DNA of 64,000 bases from CAKRPJ01 sp934376955 (GCA_934376955.1 CAKRPJ010000004.1:49546-113545), one strand, 5' to 3'; shown: positions 24,951-34,388, counted from the stretch's first letter. Numbers and translations: made by a program. Notes: generated by a model from the sequence alone, not told the origin.

Positions 24951-26075
24951 TTATTTATAATCCATGGTCAGCATACGCCAAACGACTTTTGTGATCTGCT
25001 CAAAGATATTTAAATCCAGATATTCTTTTGTCGTGTGGACATCAAACATTCCGGTGGAAACGCCGGTGCAGTTAAAGCCGTGGCCGGAGAAGATATTGCT
25101 GTCTCCGCAGCCGTTGCTGACATCGTACTCCGGTGTGAGGCCCTCATCTACCATAGCCTGATGGGTCAGGCGGCAGAGGAAGCAGTCCGGATCCGGTCTG
25201 TGGGGCGGGCAGAAGTGGTCGATCTCGATATCGACGGTTGCACCGAATTCTTTTGCCGCTGCGTTGCAGGCATCGACGATCTTTTTAACCTGATTGTCAA
25301 GCTGCTCCTTGGAATGGGAGCGTACCTCACAGGTGAAGTTGACCTCATCGGTGACGATATTTGTGGCTCCGCCGCCCTCAATACGTCCGATGTTGGAAGT
25401 AGTCTCCGGATCAATACGGCCGAAGGGGATACGGCTGATAGCGGATGCAGCAACAGCAATTGCGTTGATGCCTTTTTCCGGTTCGATACCGCCGTGGGCT
25501 GTTTTTCCGTGGAAGGTAATGGAAAGGCTGTCCTTTCCGGCACCGGATTTAAGAAGTACATTTGGTTTTCCGGCTCCGTCCAGAGCGAAAATGTTCTTGA
25601 CCGGAAGCTTGGAGTAGTCAAAATTCTTTGCACCATATAAGCCTGATTCCTCGCAGATCGTAAAGAGAAGATAGAGATCTCTGTGGGGAGTTTTTGTCTC
25701 TGTGAGAAGATCAAGAAGCTCCATGATCATTGCGATACCGGATTTGTCATCGGCTGCAAGGATCGTATCGCCGCTGCTTTTTAAAATCCCGTTTTCAAGT
25801 ACCGGTTTGATGCCAAGGCCCGGTTTTACGGTATCTTGATGGGCATTGAGGCAGATCCCCTCACCGGGAAGCGTTCCGGGAATGTGTACCATAAGGTTGC
25901 CGGAGTGGTCTCCGCCAACGATCTTTCCGGCCTGATCCCTGTAGACCTCATAGCCTCTGTCTTCAAAATACTTCTGAAGATAATCCGTCATCGGGCCCTC
26001 GTGATAGGACTCACTGTCGATCTGGATGATCTCAGTCAGATTTTTCAATACTCGTTCCATATTTACCTGTATCAT
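24951..26075 (-). CDS. M20 family metallopeptidase, PepT-like
   Basis: 374 aa from ATG 26075 (GGAGGATTAACC upstream). Metal ligands visible: H in NAHQDTV, D in LAADDKSG, the catalytic E in CEESGLYG, D in FALDGAG and the final H in DVHTTKEY. A dimerisation/lid domain with SITFHGKTAHGGIEPEKG sits between. This is the PepT/M20B pattern of cytoplasmic tripeptidases with a two-zinc centre. It follows the sugar kinase gene with a 66 bp gap on the same strand and may share its promoter. Exact peptide specificity unknown. Confidence 0.88.
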   Translation of the reverse strand: MIQVNMERVLKNLTEIIQIDSESYHEGPMTDYLQKYFEDRGYEVYRDQAGKIVGGDHSGNLMVHIPGTLPGEGICLNAHQDTVKPGLGIKPVLENGILKSSGDTILAADDKSGIAMIMELLDLLTETKTPHRDLYLLFTICEESGLYGAKNFDYSKLPVKNIFALDGAGKPNVLLKSGAGKDSLSITFHGKTAHGGIEPEKGINAIAVAASAISRIPFGRIDPETTSNIGRIEGGGATNIVTDEVNFTCEVRSHSKEQLDNQVKKIVDACNAAAKEFGATVDIEIDHFCPPHRPDPDCFLCRLTHQAMVDEGLTPEYDVSNGCGDSNIFSGHGFNCTGVSTGMFDVHTTKEYLDLNIFEQITKVVWRMLTMDYK

Positions 26076-26141
26076 GGTTAATCCTCCATTTATCATACGC
26101 TCTAAGGCGTTACTGATCCTTGTGAATAAAGTTTATGCTGT

Positions 26142-27041
26142 TTATTCGATAGGCGGAAGGAGCTCCTTTGGCAGAGAGCCTCCTTTTACTCCGACGATAG
26201 CCGCCGCTGTTCGGTTTGCATAGGATAAGGAATCCTTAAGGGACATTCCGTTGGTGAGACAGCCGATAATGGTTCCGGCATGAGTGTCTCCGGCGCCGAT
26301 GGTATCTTCGATGTGGTTTACCAAAACAGCAGGGACAAAATGGGTAGCTCCACCCTTATCCATACAATAGCAGCCGCGGTCCCCTAAGGTTATGATCACG
26401 GTATTTCCGGTGATGGAGTGAAGATGGGCCGCTGCCTTTTCATAGTTTTCCTGACCGCTCAGAGTGCATGCCTCTGCGGCATTGATATGGAGTATAGGAT
26501 GAAGGGCCAGCATTCTGCGGTTCTTTTCCGGATCGATGTCTCCGACTCTTGCACCGGGAGCATAAAAAACTTCAAGACAGGGGTTTTCTTCCAGATATTC
26601 GATGATCTGTCCTCCTGTCGGTTCCTCTATTTCCAGACCGCAGACGTAGGTGAGTCCAAAGCCTTCCGGATCATAAGGCTTCATCCATTCCTTGTTAAAG
26701 GTATATTCTGCACCGTGGTAGGACATAAAGGTGCGTTCGCCGCCGGCCTCTACAAGGCAGTAGCAGCAGCCGTTTTCTTTCTCAGGAACACGTACCGCGA
26801 TGGGGATACCGGCTTCGGTCATGGATTTGGCAACAAAATCACCAAAGACACCCTGTCCGACCGGAGTGATAAAGGTGTGCGGTGCATTTAAAAGGCGTAC
26901 CATATTTGAAACATTGTAGGCACAGCCTCCGATAGACATAGCCTGTGAGGAGGGATGGATATCTTCCTCTGTGACAGGCAGATGATCGATATTGATAATG
27001 ACATCCACGCAGGTGGAGCCGATGATTAGTGCTGGTTTCAT
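26142..27041 (-). CDS. PfkB/ribokinase family carbohydrate or nucleoside kinase
   Basis: 299 aa. The N-terminal GGCAYNVSNM and C-terminal DTIGAGDTHAGTII (anion hole and catalytic Asp) are the two PfkB signatures. The sequence VIGSTCVDVIINIDHLP is typical of the ribokinase group. It phosphorylates a sugar or nucleoside with ATP; the substrate cannot be fixed, and pseudouridine, ribose and fructose types all remain possible. GAGGAG precedes the ATG. Transcribed from 27083-27112 on the minus strand, ahead of the PepT-like gene. Confidence 0.85.
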   Translation of the reverse strand: MKPALIIGSTCVDVIINIDHLPVTEEDIHPSSQAMSIGGCAYNVSNMVRLLNAPHTFITPVGQGVFGDFVAKSMTEAGIPIAVRVPEKENGCCYCLVEAGGERTFMSYHGAEYTFNKEWMKPYDPEGFGLTYVCGLEIEEPTGGQIIEYLEENPCLEVFYAPGARVGDIDPEKNRRMLALHPILHINAAEACTLSGQENYEKAAAHLHSITGNTVIITLGDRGCYCMDKGGATHFVPAVLVNHIEDTIGAGDTHAGTIIGCLTNGMSLKDSLSYANRTAAAIVGVKGGSLPKELLPPIE

Positions 27042-27082
27042 AAATTTAACTCCTCGTATCTGTAAGGTTCAAAACTTTCTCT

Positions 27083-27112
27083 ATTATACAACAACAGAGG
27101 CGGGTTCATCAA
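27083..27112 (-). promoter_or_regulatory. Sigma-A promoter of the PfkB-type kinase gene
   Basis: On the minus strand TTGATG (complement 27107-27112), 18 bp spacer, TATAAT (complement 27083-27088). Confidence 0.65.
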
Positions 27113-27156
27113 TTGTTTTTATACAGTTTTCACAAAAAATATGTATACTCGGTTTT

Positions 27157-27180
27157 TTGACAAATATACCTTGTTGTCAA
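27157..27180. promoter_or_regulatory. Inverted repeat, candidate operator of the first TetR gene
   Basis: TTGACAA (27157-27163) and TTGTCAA (27174-27180) with a 10 bp centre lie between the divergent kinase and TetR genes, directly before the TetR -35 box. This is a usual place for autoregulation. Confidence 0.5.
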
Positions 27181-27209
27181 TTGAGTGCAAAAGAAAAAGG
27201 GTATATACT
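27181..27209 (+). promoter_or_regulatory. Promoter of the first TetR gene
   Basis: TTGAGT (27181-27186), 17 bp spacer, TATACT (27204-27209). Confidence 0.55.
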
Positions 27210-27285
27210 GGAAGAAAAGAAGGAAGCACATCGACAAAGCCAAGGGAAAATGTCTTTGCGTGGGCTGATGGGGGGAGGAAATTGG

Positions 27286-27843
27286 ATGAAGGATCGGACA
27301 AAGGTGGAGATTTCAACAGCGTTGACAACGCTGTTAGCAAAGAAGGCGATCGATGATATTACCGTGCGGGAGATCGTAGAGCTCTGTGAGATCCGGAGGC
27401 AGACGTTTTACTATCATTTTGCAGATATCTATGCACTGATGGACTGGACACTGGAATACCGACTGGGAATATACAGGAAGGCTCATGAACTGCCGTTCCG
27501 GGACTGGAAGGAGGAATTGTGGCAGATATTTGAATTTTTTATGTCTGTCCAGCCCCTTATCGTCAATGCGTACAATTCAGAAAACAGAAGATATTATGAG
27601 CTGTTTATGGAAAGACAGTCGTTTCCCGTTGTGGCAGATCTTTTACAGAGCAATCCTAAGCTGGCAAACCTGTCTGTGGAGAAGCAGAATTTTATCTGCC
27701 GGGCCTACTCACGGGTATTTGTCGGTCTGTTTCTGGACTGGGTCAGCAATGGGATGAAGGCAAGGGATCTGGATTGCTTCTCCGATGCATGCATACTTGT
27801 GGAAGGCGGAATAGAGGGAGCACTGGAAAAATTTAAACGATGA
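27286..27843 (+). CDS. TetR/AcrR family regulator (TetR_C_8-like)
   Basis: 185 aa. ATG at 27286 has GGGGGAGGAA upstream; the long in-frame extension to 26992 runs into the divergent promoter region and is not coding. The helix-turn-helix is ITVREIVELCEIRRQTFYYHFADIYALMDW, whose FYYHF core and following residues match the group with a TetR_C_8 ligand domain (as in DhaS). It is divergent from the kinase gene, with an inverted repeat in the shared region, so autoregulation or kinase control is plausible. Ends in a strong terminator. Confidence 0.85.
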   Translation: MKDRTKVEISTALTTLLAKKAIDDITVREIVELCEIRRQTFYYHFADIYALMDWTLEYRLGIYRKAHELPFRDWKEELWQIFEFFMSVQPLIVNAYNSENRRYYELFMERQSFPVVADLLQSNPKLANLSVEKQNFICRAYSRVFVGLFLDWVSNGMKARDLDCFSDACILVEGGIEGALEKFKR

Positions 27844-27848
27844 TCCGG

Positions 27849-27878
27849 GAGTATCGTGTTTTGCGATACTCTTTTTTT
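27849..27878 (+). terminator. Rho-independent terminator
   Basis: GAGTATCG (27849-27856) and CGATACTC (27864-27871) with a TGTTTTG loop, followed by T7. Confidence 0.9.
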
Positions 27879-27905
27879 GACCTTATTTATTATAGAGACA
27901 AAACT

Positions 27906-27934
27906 TTGACAGGGATGATGAAATGTCATAAACA
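27906..27934 (+). promoter_or_regulatory. Promoter of the TetR-MMPL operon with overlapping inverted repeat
   Basis: TTGACA (27906-27911), 17 bp spacer, TAAACA (27929-27934). TGACA in the -35 and TGTCA at the end of the spacer (27924-27928) form an inverted repeat across the promoter. A second palindrome CCTTAT-GAT-ATAAGG is at 27979-27993, flanked by direct repeats GCAGAAAT. Confidence 0.55.
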
Positions 27935-28063
27935 CAGACAGAATCCGGCCTTTGTAAATTGCATGTGGGGGCAGAAATCCTTATGATATAAGGCAGAAAT
28001 GGTAAAAGTGTTTAGTTACGGACATTCTGCTGCAATTTGCAAAATACACTGAGAGGTGATGAA

Positions 28064-28639
28064 ATGCTATTTAATGAGAACAAAACGGAGGATCGGAGGA
28101 TCCGTAAGACAAAGCGGGCGATCCAAAACAGCCTATATACGCTGCTCAGAAAGAAGGAGCTGCAGGAGATCCGGGTCAAGGAGCTCGCAGAAGGTGCAGA
28201 CATAAACAGAGGGACGTTTTACCGTTATTATGGAGACGTCGAAGATATCCTGCGGGAATCCGAACAGGATTTTCTGGAACAGATCCGGCAGATTTTTGAC
28301 AGTCAGGAAAAAGAAGCAGATCCGAGACCCGTGAAAGCCCTCTATGAGCTGTGCAAAAACCATGCGGAGCTTTTAGAGATCGTGTTTTCAGAGGAACGAG
28401 ATCCGAAGTTTATCATTTCTCTCTGGCAGCTCTTAAAAAGAAAGCTGGCTTTGAAGCTGGAAGCGGAGTGTGGAAATGACAGGGATGAGGCGGAGGACCG
28501 GGGCGGTTTTCTTGCAGGAGGATGTATCGCCGTCCTGAAGGAATGGATCGCAAAGGACTGGAGGCAGCCGACAGAGGAGGTCGCTGCGAAAACAGAGCGA
28601 TGCCTGTTCCTTATGATGCCGGAGCAACGACAGCTATAA
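28064..28639 (+). CDS. TetR/AcrR family regulator of the MMPL operon
   Basis: 191 aa from ATG 28064 (GAGAGGTG upstream). Helix-turn-helix LQEIRVKELAEGADINRGTFYRYYGDVEDIL near residues 30-60, then a divergent all-helical ligand domain. It is the first gene of a co-directional cluster, 22 bp before the MMPL exporter, and two palindromes lie in its promoter region, so it most likely represses its own operon. The inducer is unknown; by analogy to other TetR-exporter pairs it may be a substrate of the exporter. Confidence 0.85.
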   Translation: MLFNENKTEDRRIRKTKRAIQNSLYTLLRKKELQEIRVKELAEGADINRGTFYRYYGDVEDILRESEQDFLEQIRQIFDSQEKEADPRPVKALYELCKNHAELLEIVFSEERDPKFIISLWQLLKRKLALKLEAECGNDRDEAEDRGGFLAGGCIAVLKEWIAKDWRQPTEEVAAKTERCLFLMMPEQRQL

Positions 28640-28661
28640 TCAGAGAATATTGAGGTAATGA

Positions 28662-30905
28662 ATGATGACAGATGCTAGAAAGGCAGAAAAGAAAAGGTGG
28701 CTAAAGAAGCCCGCAGGAGAGAAAAAGCAGGAAGGCAGAGAGAAGGAAGGCATAGCAGGATTTATTGTCGATCATAATAAGGGGATCCGGGATCTGATCC
28801 TGATTTTACTCATTTTAAATCTGATCCTGATCCCCTTCGTGGGAGTCAACTATGACCTCACTTCTTATCTTCCCAATACGGTGGGGTCTAAGATCGCCAT
28901 TAATAAAATGGAAGAAACCTTCGGCTATCCCGGCACAGGCCGCCTGATGCTTAAGGATGTAACGATCTACGAAGCGAAGCAATATAAAACAGAGATCGAA
29001 AAGATCGATGGAGTCGATCAGGTATTATGGTGTGATACACTGAATCCCATCTATGTATCCACCTCCTTTATCCGATATGACGATATCGATGACTACTATA
29101 AAGACGGCAATGCGGTCATGGATATCACCTTCGTGGAGGGCGATACCAGCAAGCGGACCCATCGAGCGATCACAGCGATCGAAAAGCTCTGCGGGGAAAA
29201 GGGAAATCTTGTAGGCATGTCTCCCACAAATAAATTTACGGAGGAACATGTAAAACAACAGATGGCCATGATCATGGTGATCGTTTTCGCATTGGTATTC
29301 CTGATCCTCCTCTTTACGACAACGTCATATTTTGAACCGGTATTGTTTCTGACTGTTATGGGAGCGGCCATCGTGATCAACAAGGGCTCGAATATCCTGC
29401 TGGGGAGGATATCCTATGTCACGAACAACGTTGCCGAGGTCTTGCAGATGGCAACCTCCATGGACTATTCCGTTTTCTTCCTGCATGCCTATGAGAAGGA
29501 GAGGGAAAATGGCCTTGAAAAGATCCCCGCATTAAAGAAGGGGTTAAATAATACATTAAAAACAGTCCTTTCCTCGTCCATGACCACCTTTTTCGGATTT
29601 ATTGTTCTTGTTCTTATGAATTTTAAAATGGGCGTGGATCTTGGTATTGTACTTGCGAAGGGAATCATCTGTTCTCTTGCCATGGTGATCTTACTTATGC
29701 CGTCTCTGCTTCTTTCCTGGTCAGACAGGATTGACAGAACAAGACATAAGCCGTTCATGCCGAAATTTGATAAAACCGCAGTGGTGCTGAATCGTATCAG
29801 TCCCTACCTTCTGATCGTCAGTCTCCTGTCGGCAGGTGTGATCTATGCGGCTCAGGGAATGAACTCGTTTATGTACGGTTCGGATGCGACAGGAGCCGGT
29901 CCCGGAACTACCATTTATGATGAGACAAGAGAGGTGGAAGAAATCTTCGGAAGATCGAATCTTCTGGTCGCTATTTTCCCGACAGGCTCTTTAAAAACAG
30001 AGGAAGCTCTGGTGGAGGAGCTGAAGGAAAAAGAATATGTCAAAAAAGTAATGGGCTATACGGAATTTGTTCCCAAGGGTGTGCCGGAAACGATCCTGCC
30101 GTCTGCGATCACGGAGCAGTTTCACAAGGATGGATACGCTAGACTTTTAATCTACATAAAAACGAAGCCGGAAAGTCCGACTGCTTACAGGTGTTCCGAT
30201 GAGGTTTCAGAGATCATACGGAGCTATTACCCGGAGGAAGCGTACATTACCGGAAACACTCCGACGACGAAGGATATGGAGGATATCCTGATCCCGGACT
30301 ATACAAGGACGAATAATCTGGCCATGCTGAGTATTTATGCAGTTGTCGCCATCGCATTCCGGTCGCTTCTGATGCCGATCGTGGCAATGATCCCAATCAT
30401 GATGGCGATTTATTTGAATATGTCCTTCCCATATTTTTCCGGTACTACACTGATATTTATCGCTTACGCAGTTGTATCCTGTATTCAGCTGGGTTCTACC
30501 ATAGACTATGCGATCCTGTCGACAGATACGTATCTGCAGCTTAGAAAGAGCGGAAGCAGCAAGAAGGAAGCGGCAAGGCTGATGTCGCAAAACGCTATGC
30601 CGTCTCTTTTGACCTCAGGCCTGATCCTGGTGATCTGTGGATACGTGATCTACTATATCTCCAGTGTTCCGGCCATCAGTGAGGTCGGTCATCTGGTAGG
30701 ACGAGGAGCGATCTTCTCTCTTATCTTTGTGAGCGGCTTGATGCCGATCCTGTTAAGAATGGTCGACCGGTTTATCACGGTTGGGCCTCAGATGAAAAGA
30801 GAGCGGAGGAGAGCAATGGTCAAGCTTGCAGCGATCAATGCACGGGACAGGAGAAGAAAGCTTTTGGGCTTCAGACAGAGAGGAGAACAACATGAAAATG
30901 AATAA
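28662..30905 (+). CDS. MMPL/RND family exporter
   Basis: 747 aa. Two repeats, each with a large extracytoplasmic domain after the first helix and a bundle of membrane helices. Both proton-relay Asp-Tyr pairs are present: D268-Y269 (MATSMDYSVFFL) and D615-Y616 (GSTIDYAIL). The N-terminus has a long Lys/Glu-rich cytoplasmic extension (~40 residues). MmpL proteins use the proton gradient to flip or export lipids and other amphiphiles. TGAGGTAA precedes ATGATG. It overlaps the next gene by 14 bp, indicating a tight operon with the secreted coiled-coil protein. Confidence 0.9.
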   Translation: MMTDARKAEKKRWLKKPAGEKKQEGREKEGIAGFIVDHNKGIRDLILILLILNLILIPFVGVNYDLTSYLPNTVGSKIAINKMEETFGYPGTGRLMLKDVTIYEAKQYKTEIEKIDGVDQVLWCDTLNPIYVSTSFIRYDDIDDYYKDGNAVMDITFVEGDTSKRTHRAITAIEKLCGEKGNLVGMSPTNKFTEEHVKQQMAMIMVIVFALVFLILLFTTTSYFEPVLFLTVMGAAIVINKGSNILLGRISYVTNNVAEVLQMATSMDYSVFFLHAYEKERENGLEKIPALKKGLNNTLKTVLSSSMTTFFGFIVLVLMNFKMGVDLGIVLAKGIICSLAMVILLMPSLLLSWSDRIDRTRHKPFMPKFDKTAVVLNRISPYLLIVSLLSAGVIYAAQGMNSFMYGSDATGAGPGTTIYDETREVEEIFGRSNLLVAIFPTGSLKTEEALVEELKEKEYVKKVMGYTEFVPKGVPETILPSAITEQFHKDGYARLLIYIKTKPESPTAYRCSDEVSEIIRSYYPEEAYITGNTPTTKDMEDILIPDYTRTNNLAMLSIYAVVAIAFRSLLMPIVAMIPIMMAIYLNMSFPYFSGTTLIFIAYAVVSCIQLGSTIDYAILSTDTYLQLRKSGSSKKEAARLMSQNAMPSLLTSGLILVICGYVIYYISSVPAISEVGHLVGRGAIFSLIFVSGLMPILLRMVDRFITVGPQMKRERRRAMVKLAAINARDRRRKLLGFRQRGEQHENE

Positions 30906-33006
30906 ATGGATCAGACGGGCAACGGCCGCAGTGCTGATTTTCAATAGTGCGGCAATGACGGTAATGCCTCCGCTAAAGGCGTTGGCGGCAGCTCCTACAG
31001 TGAATGTGGATGAGACCTTGTATCTGAATCTGGATCATTACGGTGCGGTAAGTGATGCAAATGTCGTGAAGGGGATCGAGTTTAATAAAATAGAGAGCTA
31101 TACCGACTACGGCTTTTATACACAGGCGATCTGTATGGGGACGGATGAAGATCCGAAGCTTGAGGATGGCAAGGTCGTGCTTAAGGCACCGGAAAACGGA
31201 GGAAGGCTGTTCTTTCAGGGAACGCTGGATAATTCTTCCATACAGTCTCCATGGACCTTTGACATCGGCTACAAGCTAAATGGCCGGACCATCGACGCAA
31301 AGGAATTGGCCGGAGCCTCCGGTCTCGTGGAGATCGACATTGATGCGACAGCAAACAAAAATGTGTCGGAATATATGCAGAATAATTTTATGCTGCTGAT
31401 CGCGGTTCCGGTGGATCTTAGCAAATGTTATTTCGTGGACGCACCGGATTCCCAGACGAGCTCCATCGGTGATATGACAGTCGTGATCTATGAATGCCTG
31501 CCCGGTAAGGATGGTCATTTTGAGATACGGCTTGGAACAGACAGCTTTGAGACGGTCGGCGTCATGATGATCACGAGCCCGGGAACCGTTAGCGATCTTG
31601 AGGATCTTAAGGATATCAAGGAGCTGAAGGATAAATTCCGGACGAACACGAATGCCATGATGGATGATGTGGAAGCGCTTATGGATAATGTGACCGATGT
31701 TTCTGAGCAGCTTTCTCTTACGAATCAGATGTTGGCGGAGCTTGGGGCCGGAAAAGCGACCATAGATGCAAGCCGGGATGAAATTTTCGACCGAAATGAT
31801 ACAGCGATCCAGGATCTGTGGGATCTTTCCGAGAATCTGGCACCGCTTTCCGACTCCTTAAATTCAGCTAAAAGCATGGTTTACGATGTAAATAAGACGT
31901 TGAACGATACCGATAAGGATCTTTTGGACACCATGAGCAAGATGAAGACGTTAAGTAAACGTCTGAAAGAATTTGGCTCGTCATTAAATGGGGTAAACAG
32001 ATGGTCTGCCTTCGATCTTGTAGAGGAAATACAAAAGTCCGGCCTTGAGGATGCAATGAAGCTGATCCAGAAGGATGCGGCGGATTCCGCAGCGGCCGCA
32101 AAGAAGCTTGGTGCCCTTCTTGCAGGCAGCTTAAAAGGCCATGCAACCCCATCAAACGCAGAAATGACGGAAATGGATGAGGAGCTTCTTGAAATTATCG
32201 AGGAGATCAATCAGTCCTTAGAGGCACTTGCCTCAGACCCGACAGGAAATGCGGAGGAGATCGCGAAGGAGCTGGCTCAATTAAAGAAGGCCCTGAGCGA
32301 GATAGGAGGCATTTTCGGCAGCATGCCTGATACTTTCAAAAATGCGGTTGCTGGACAGATCGATGCGGTGCTGGCAGGAGTCAGCAGACTTTCCTCCGAT
32401 GCGGGAGCCGTAGCCTTCCAGACCTCAAGGGTCGTTAACAGTGCAAATGAGCTGGCCGGAAATCTGGATACCCTGATCGGTATCATGAATCAGTATTATG
32501 AGGATACGCAGGAAGCGATCACAAGCCTGGATCATGTCCTTGTGCAGATCGAGAAAACCTCGGAGGATCTTGCGGGAACCATGCAGACCGTAAACCATAC
32601 ACTTCGCGCGGCAAGCAAAAATTTCAGTGCTGCAGGAGATGATGCACTGAAGACCGGGCAGCTTGCAGTCGACAATACAAGAAAGATCGTAAAAAACACG
32701 GAGAACCTTAAAAACTCCGGTGCAGATCTGAGAAAATCCATCAATGATGAGCTGGATGAAAAGGAGGCAGAGAACAACTTCCTGAACATGGATCCTTATG
32801 CAAAGAAGGAATCTCTGACCAGTGAAAAGAATCCGGAGCCGAACTCCGTGCAGATTATATGCCGCTCGGATGAGATCACGGTGAAGGAAAGTGCGAAGGG
32901 CCTCGATTCTGAGGTGGATCCGGAGGGAAGCACACTTTGGCAGAGGATCATTAATGTATTCCGGAGAGTTGCAGAGCTTATTTCCGGATTATTTGGAAAG
33001 GAATGA
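30892..33006 (+). CDS. Secreted coiled-coil protein, putative MMPL partner
   Basis: 704 aa from ATG 30892 (AGAGGAGAAC upstream). Signal peptide ending near LKALAAA (residue ~34), a beta-rich N-terminal domain to ~residue 225 (VYVNLD-like start, PWTFDIGYKLNG, LAGASGLVEIDID, IRLGTDSF), then about 400 residues of heptad-rich helix (coiled coil), and an amphipathic C-terminal helix (WQRIINVFRRVAELISGLFG) that may contact the membrane. The layout recalls YhgE/Pip ectodomains. I believe relatives sit beside MMPL genes in other Clostridia, but the family is uncharacterised. Overlaps genes on both sides. Confidence 0.75.
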   Translation: MKMNKWIRRATAAVLIFNSAAMTVMPPLKALAAAPTVNVDETLYLNLDHYGAVSDANVVKGIEFNKIESYTDYGFYTQAICMGTDEDPKLEDGKVVLKAPENGGRLFFQGTLDNSSIQSPWTFDIGYKLNGRTIDAKELAGASGLVEIDIDATANKNVSEYMQNNFMLLIAVPVDLSKCYFVDAPDSQTSSIGDMTVVIYECLPGKDGHFEIRLGTDSFETVGVMMITSPGTVSDLEDLKDIKELKDKFRTNTNAMMDDVEALMDNVTDVSEQLSLTNQMLAELGAGKATIDASRDEIFDRNDTAIQDLWDLSENLAPLSDSLNSAKSMVYDVNKTLNDTDKDLLDTMSKMKTLSKRLKEFGSSLNGVNRWSAFDLVEEIQKSGLEDAMKLIQKDAADSAAAAKKLGALLAGSLKGHATPSNAEMTEMDEELLEIIEEINQSLEALASDPTGNAEEIAKELAQLKKALSEIGGIFGSMPDTFKNAVAGQIDAVLAGVSRLSSDAGAVAFQTSRVVNSANELAGNLDTLIGIMNQYYEDTQEAITSLDHVLVQIEKTSEDLAGTMQTVNHTLRAASKNFSAAGDDALKTGQLAVDNTRKIVKNTENLKNSGADLRKSINDELDEKEAENNFLNMDPYAKKESLTSEKNPEPNSVQIICRSDEITVKESAKGLDSEVDPEGSTLWQRIINVFRRVAELISGLFGKE

Positions 33007-33014
33007 TATTGACG

Positions 33015-34304
33015 ATGAAAAAGAGATTGCTTCAAAAAGGGATCCTGACGGCAGGGGCATTAGGTCTTCTTATGGTGACACCGGCGTTTGCCATGGTAAA
33101 AAGCGTGGAGCTTCATATCGATACAGACAGCATTACCGATCATGAATCCGGTCGTGCTTTCCTTCCGCCGATCGAGCTCGAGGATCAGGATGAGGACATG
33201 ATCCGGTTAAAGCTCGATGATGAGGAGCTTCGGGATGCAGATCCGACGATCCCCTTTACCGTCCATTTTGAGCTGAATGCAGACGATGAGATCTTTGATG
33301 ATGACCTGAAGATCCGTGGAACAGGGATCCGTCAGACGTATGTAGATGCAGTATCCGTCGATAATATGCAGGCCTGGGGCAGACTGTTAGTCTATCCCTT
33401 TTACCGTCTGCCTCAGCCGGAAAATGTTATGGTCGACTATGAAACCGGGAAGATCTCGTGGTCGGAGGTTCCATACGCCGGTGATTATGAGGTCGTTATC
33501 AGCTATTCAAAGAAAAACGGTGATACAAAGACTGTTCGGAAAAGAACGAAGAATACGTCGATCGGAGCGGGAAATGAGATCAGTGCAAGCAGCAGCGGGA
33601 CGATCTCGGTATCGATCCGTGCTCTGGCAACAGAAGAAGAAGGCTATGTGACAGCAGAGATCGTAAACGGTGTGGCACGCTGGGATGCATTTTCCTCTGC
33701 GGAAAAGTACAGAGTATGCATTCAGTGGAATGACGCAGACGGAAAACTCCATAAAAAAGAGGAGACATCGAACAAAACCAGTAAGGATGTGAGTGGGTAT
33801 CTTAATACCGTGGATAAGAAGAATGTGACGGTAAAGGTACGGGCTATCCCGCGTCAGAATGAGTCAAAGTATTATAATATTGCCGTCAGCGAATGGGCCG
33901 AAGGCGGAAACGGAGCTGCTGATACGTCGGATTACGATGTGGACGATATCTGGGAGATGATGGCAGAGTATGAGGCAGTCGTTGACGGAAATTTTTCAAA
34001 GGTCACGAAGCCGGATGCAGAAAATGACGCAGAGAAGGAAAGCGCCTGGAAGAAGACCGGATGGAAATGGCAGTATATATCCGATGGGGAACCGGCTCAT
34101 GAGGGCTGGAAGGAGATAGACGGCAGCTGGTACTATTTTGACGCAGACGGTTATATGCATCAGGGATGGCTGCAGGATGGAGGAAACCGCTACTATCTGG
34201 AAAGCCGCGCGGGAGCAGACTGCGGAAAAATGGTTGTCGGAACACGCCGAATAAACGGAAAAGAATATTTATTTGATATAAATGGCGTATGTCAGACAAG
34301 ATAA
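33015..34304 (+). CDS. Secreted protein with fibronectin-like region and C-terminal choline/glucan-binding-type repeats
   Basis: 429 aa. The ATG at 33015 gives a clean signal peptide (KKRLLQKGILTAGALGLL, cleavage after AFA); an ATG at 33003 overlaps the previous stop but has no spacing to GGAAAGGA. Residues ~25-120 are acidic; ~125-280 look like two beta-sandwich (fibronectin III-like) repeats with WSEVPYAGDYEVVI and WDAFSSAEKYRVCI. Residues ~345-429 carry aromatic CBP/glucan-binding-type repeats (GWKEIDGSWYYFDADGYMHQ, GKEYLFDINGVC). It probably attaches non-covalently to cell-wall polymers. Last gene of the MMPL operon. Confidence 0.8.
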   Translation: MKKRLLQKGILTAGALGLLMVTPAFAMVKSVELHIDTDSITDHESGRAFLPPIELEDQDEDMIRLKLDDEELRDADPTIPFTVHFELNADDEIFDDDLKIRGTGIRQTYVDAVSVDNMQAWGRLLVYPFYRLPQPENVMVDYETGKISWSEVPYAGDYEVVISYSKKNGDTKTVRKRTKNTSIGAGNEISASSSGTISVSIRALATEEEGYVTAEIVNGVARWDAFSSAEKYRVCIQWNDADGKLHKKEETSNKTSKDVSGYLNTVDKKNVTVKVRAIPRQNESKYYNIAVSEWAEGGNGAADTSDYDVDDIWEMMAEYEAVVDGNFSKVTKPDAENDAEKESAWKKTGWKWQYISDGEPAHEGWKEIDGSWYYFDADGYMHQGWLQDGGNRYYLESRAGADCGKMVVGTRRINGKEYLFDINGVCQTR

Positions 34305-34359
34305 TATGTCTTTAAGGCCGTTACTATGTGCTTAGTTGCCGCTTTTCGCATATTTTGTG

Positions 34360-34388
34360 TTTACAGATTTTTCGCCTTATGCTATAAT
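34360..34388 (+). promoter_or_regulatory. Sigma-A promoter of the SEC-C gene
   Basis: TTTACA (34360-34365), 17 bp spacer, TATAAT (34383-34388). Confidence 0.75.

Noticed and set aside
25035..25640. 201-codon plus-strand frame
   Set aside because: Lies antisense to the well-supported PepT-like M20 peptidase and shows no family motifs.
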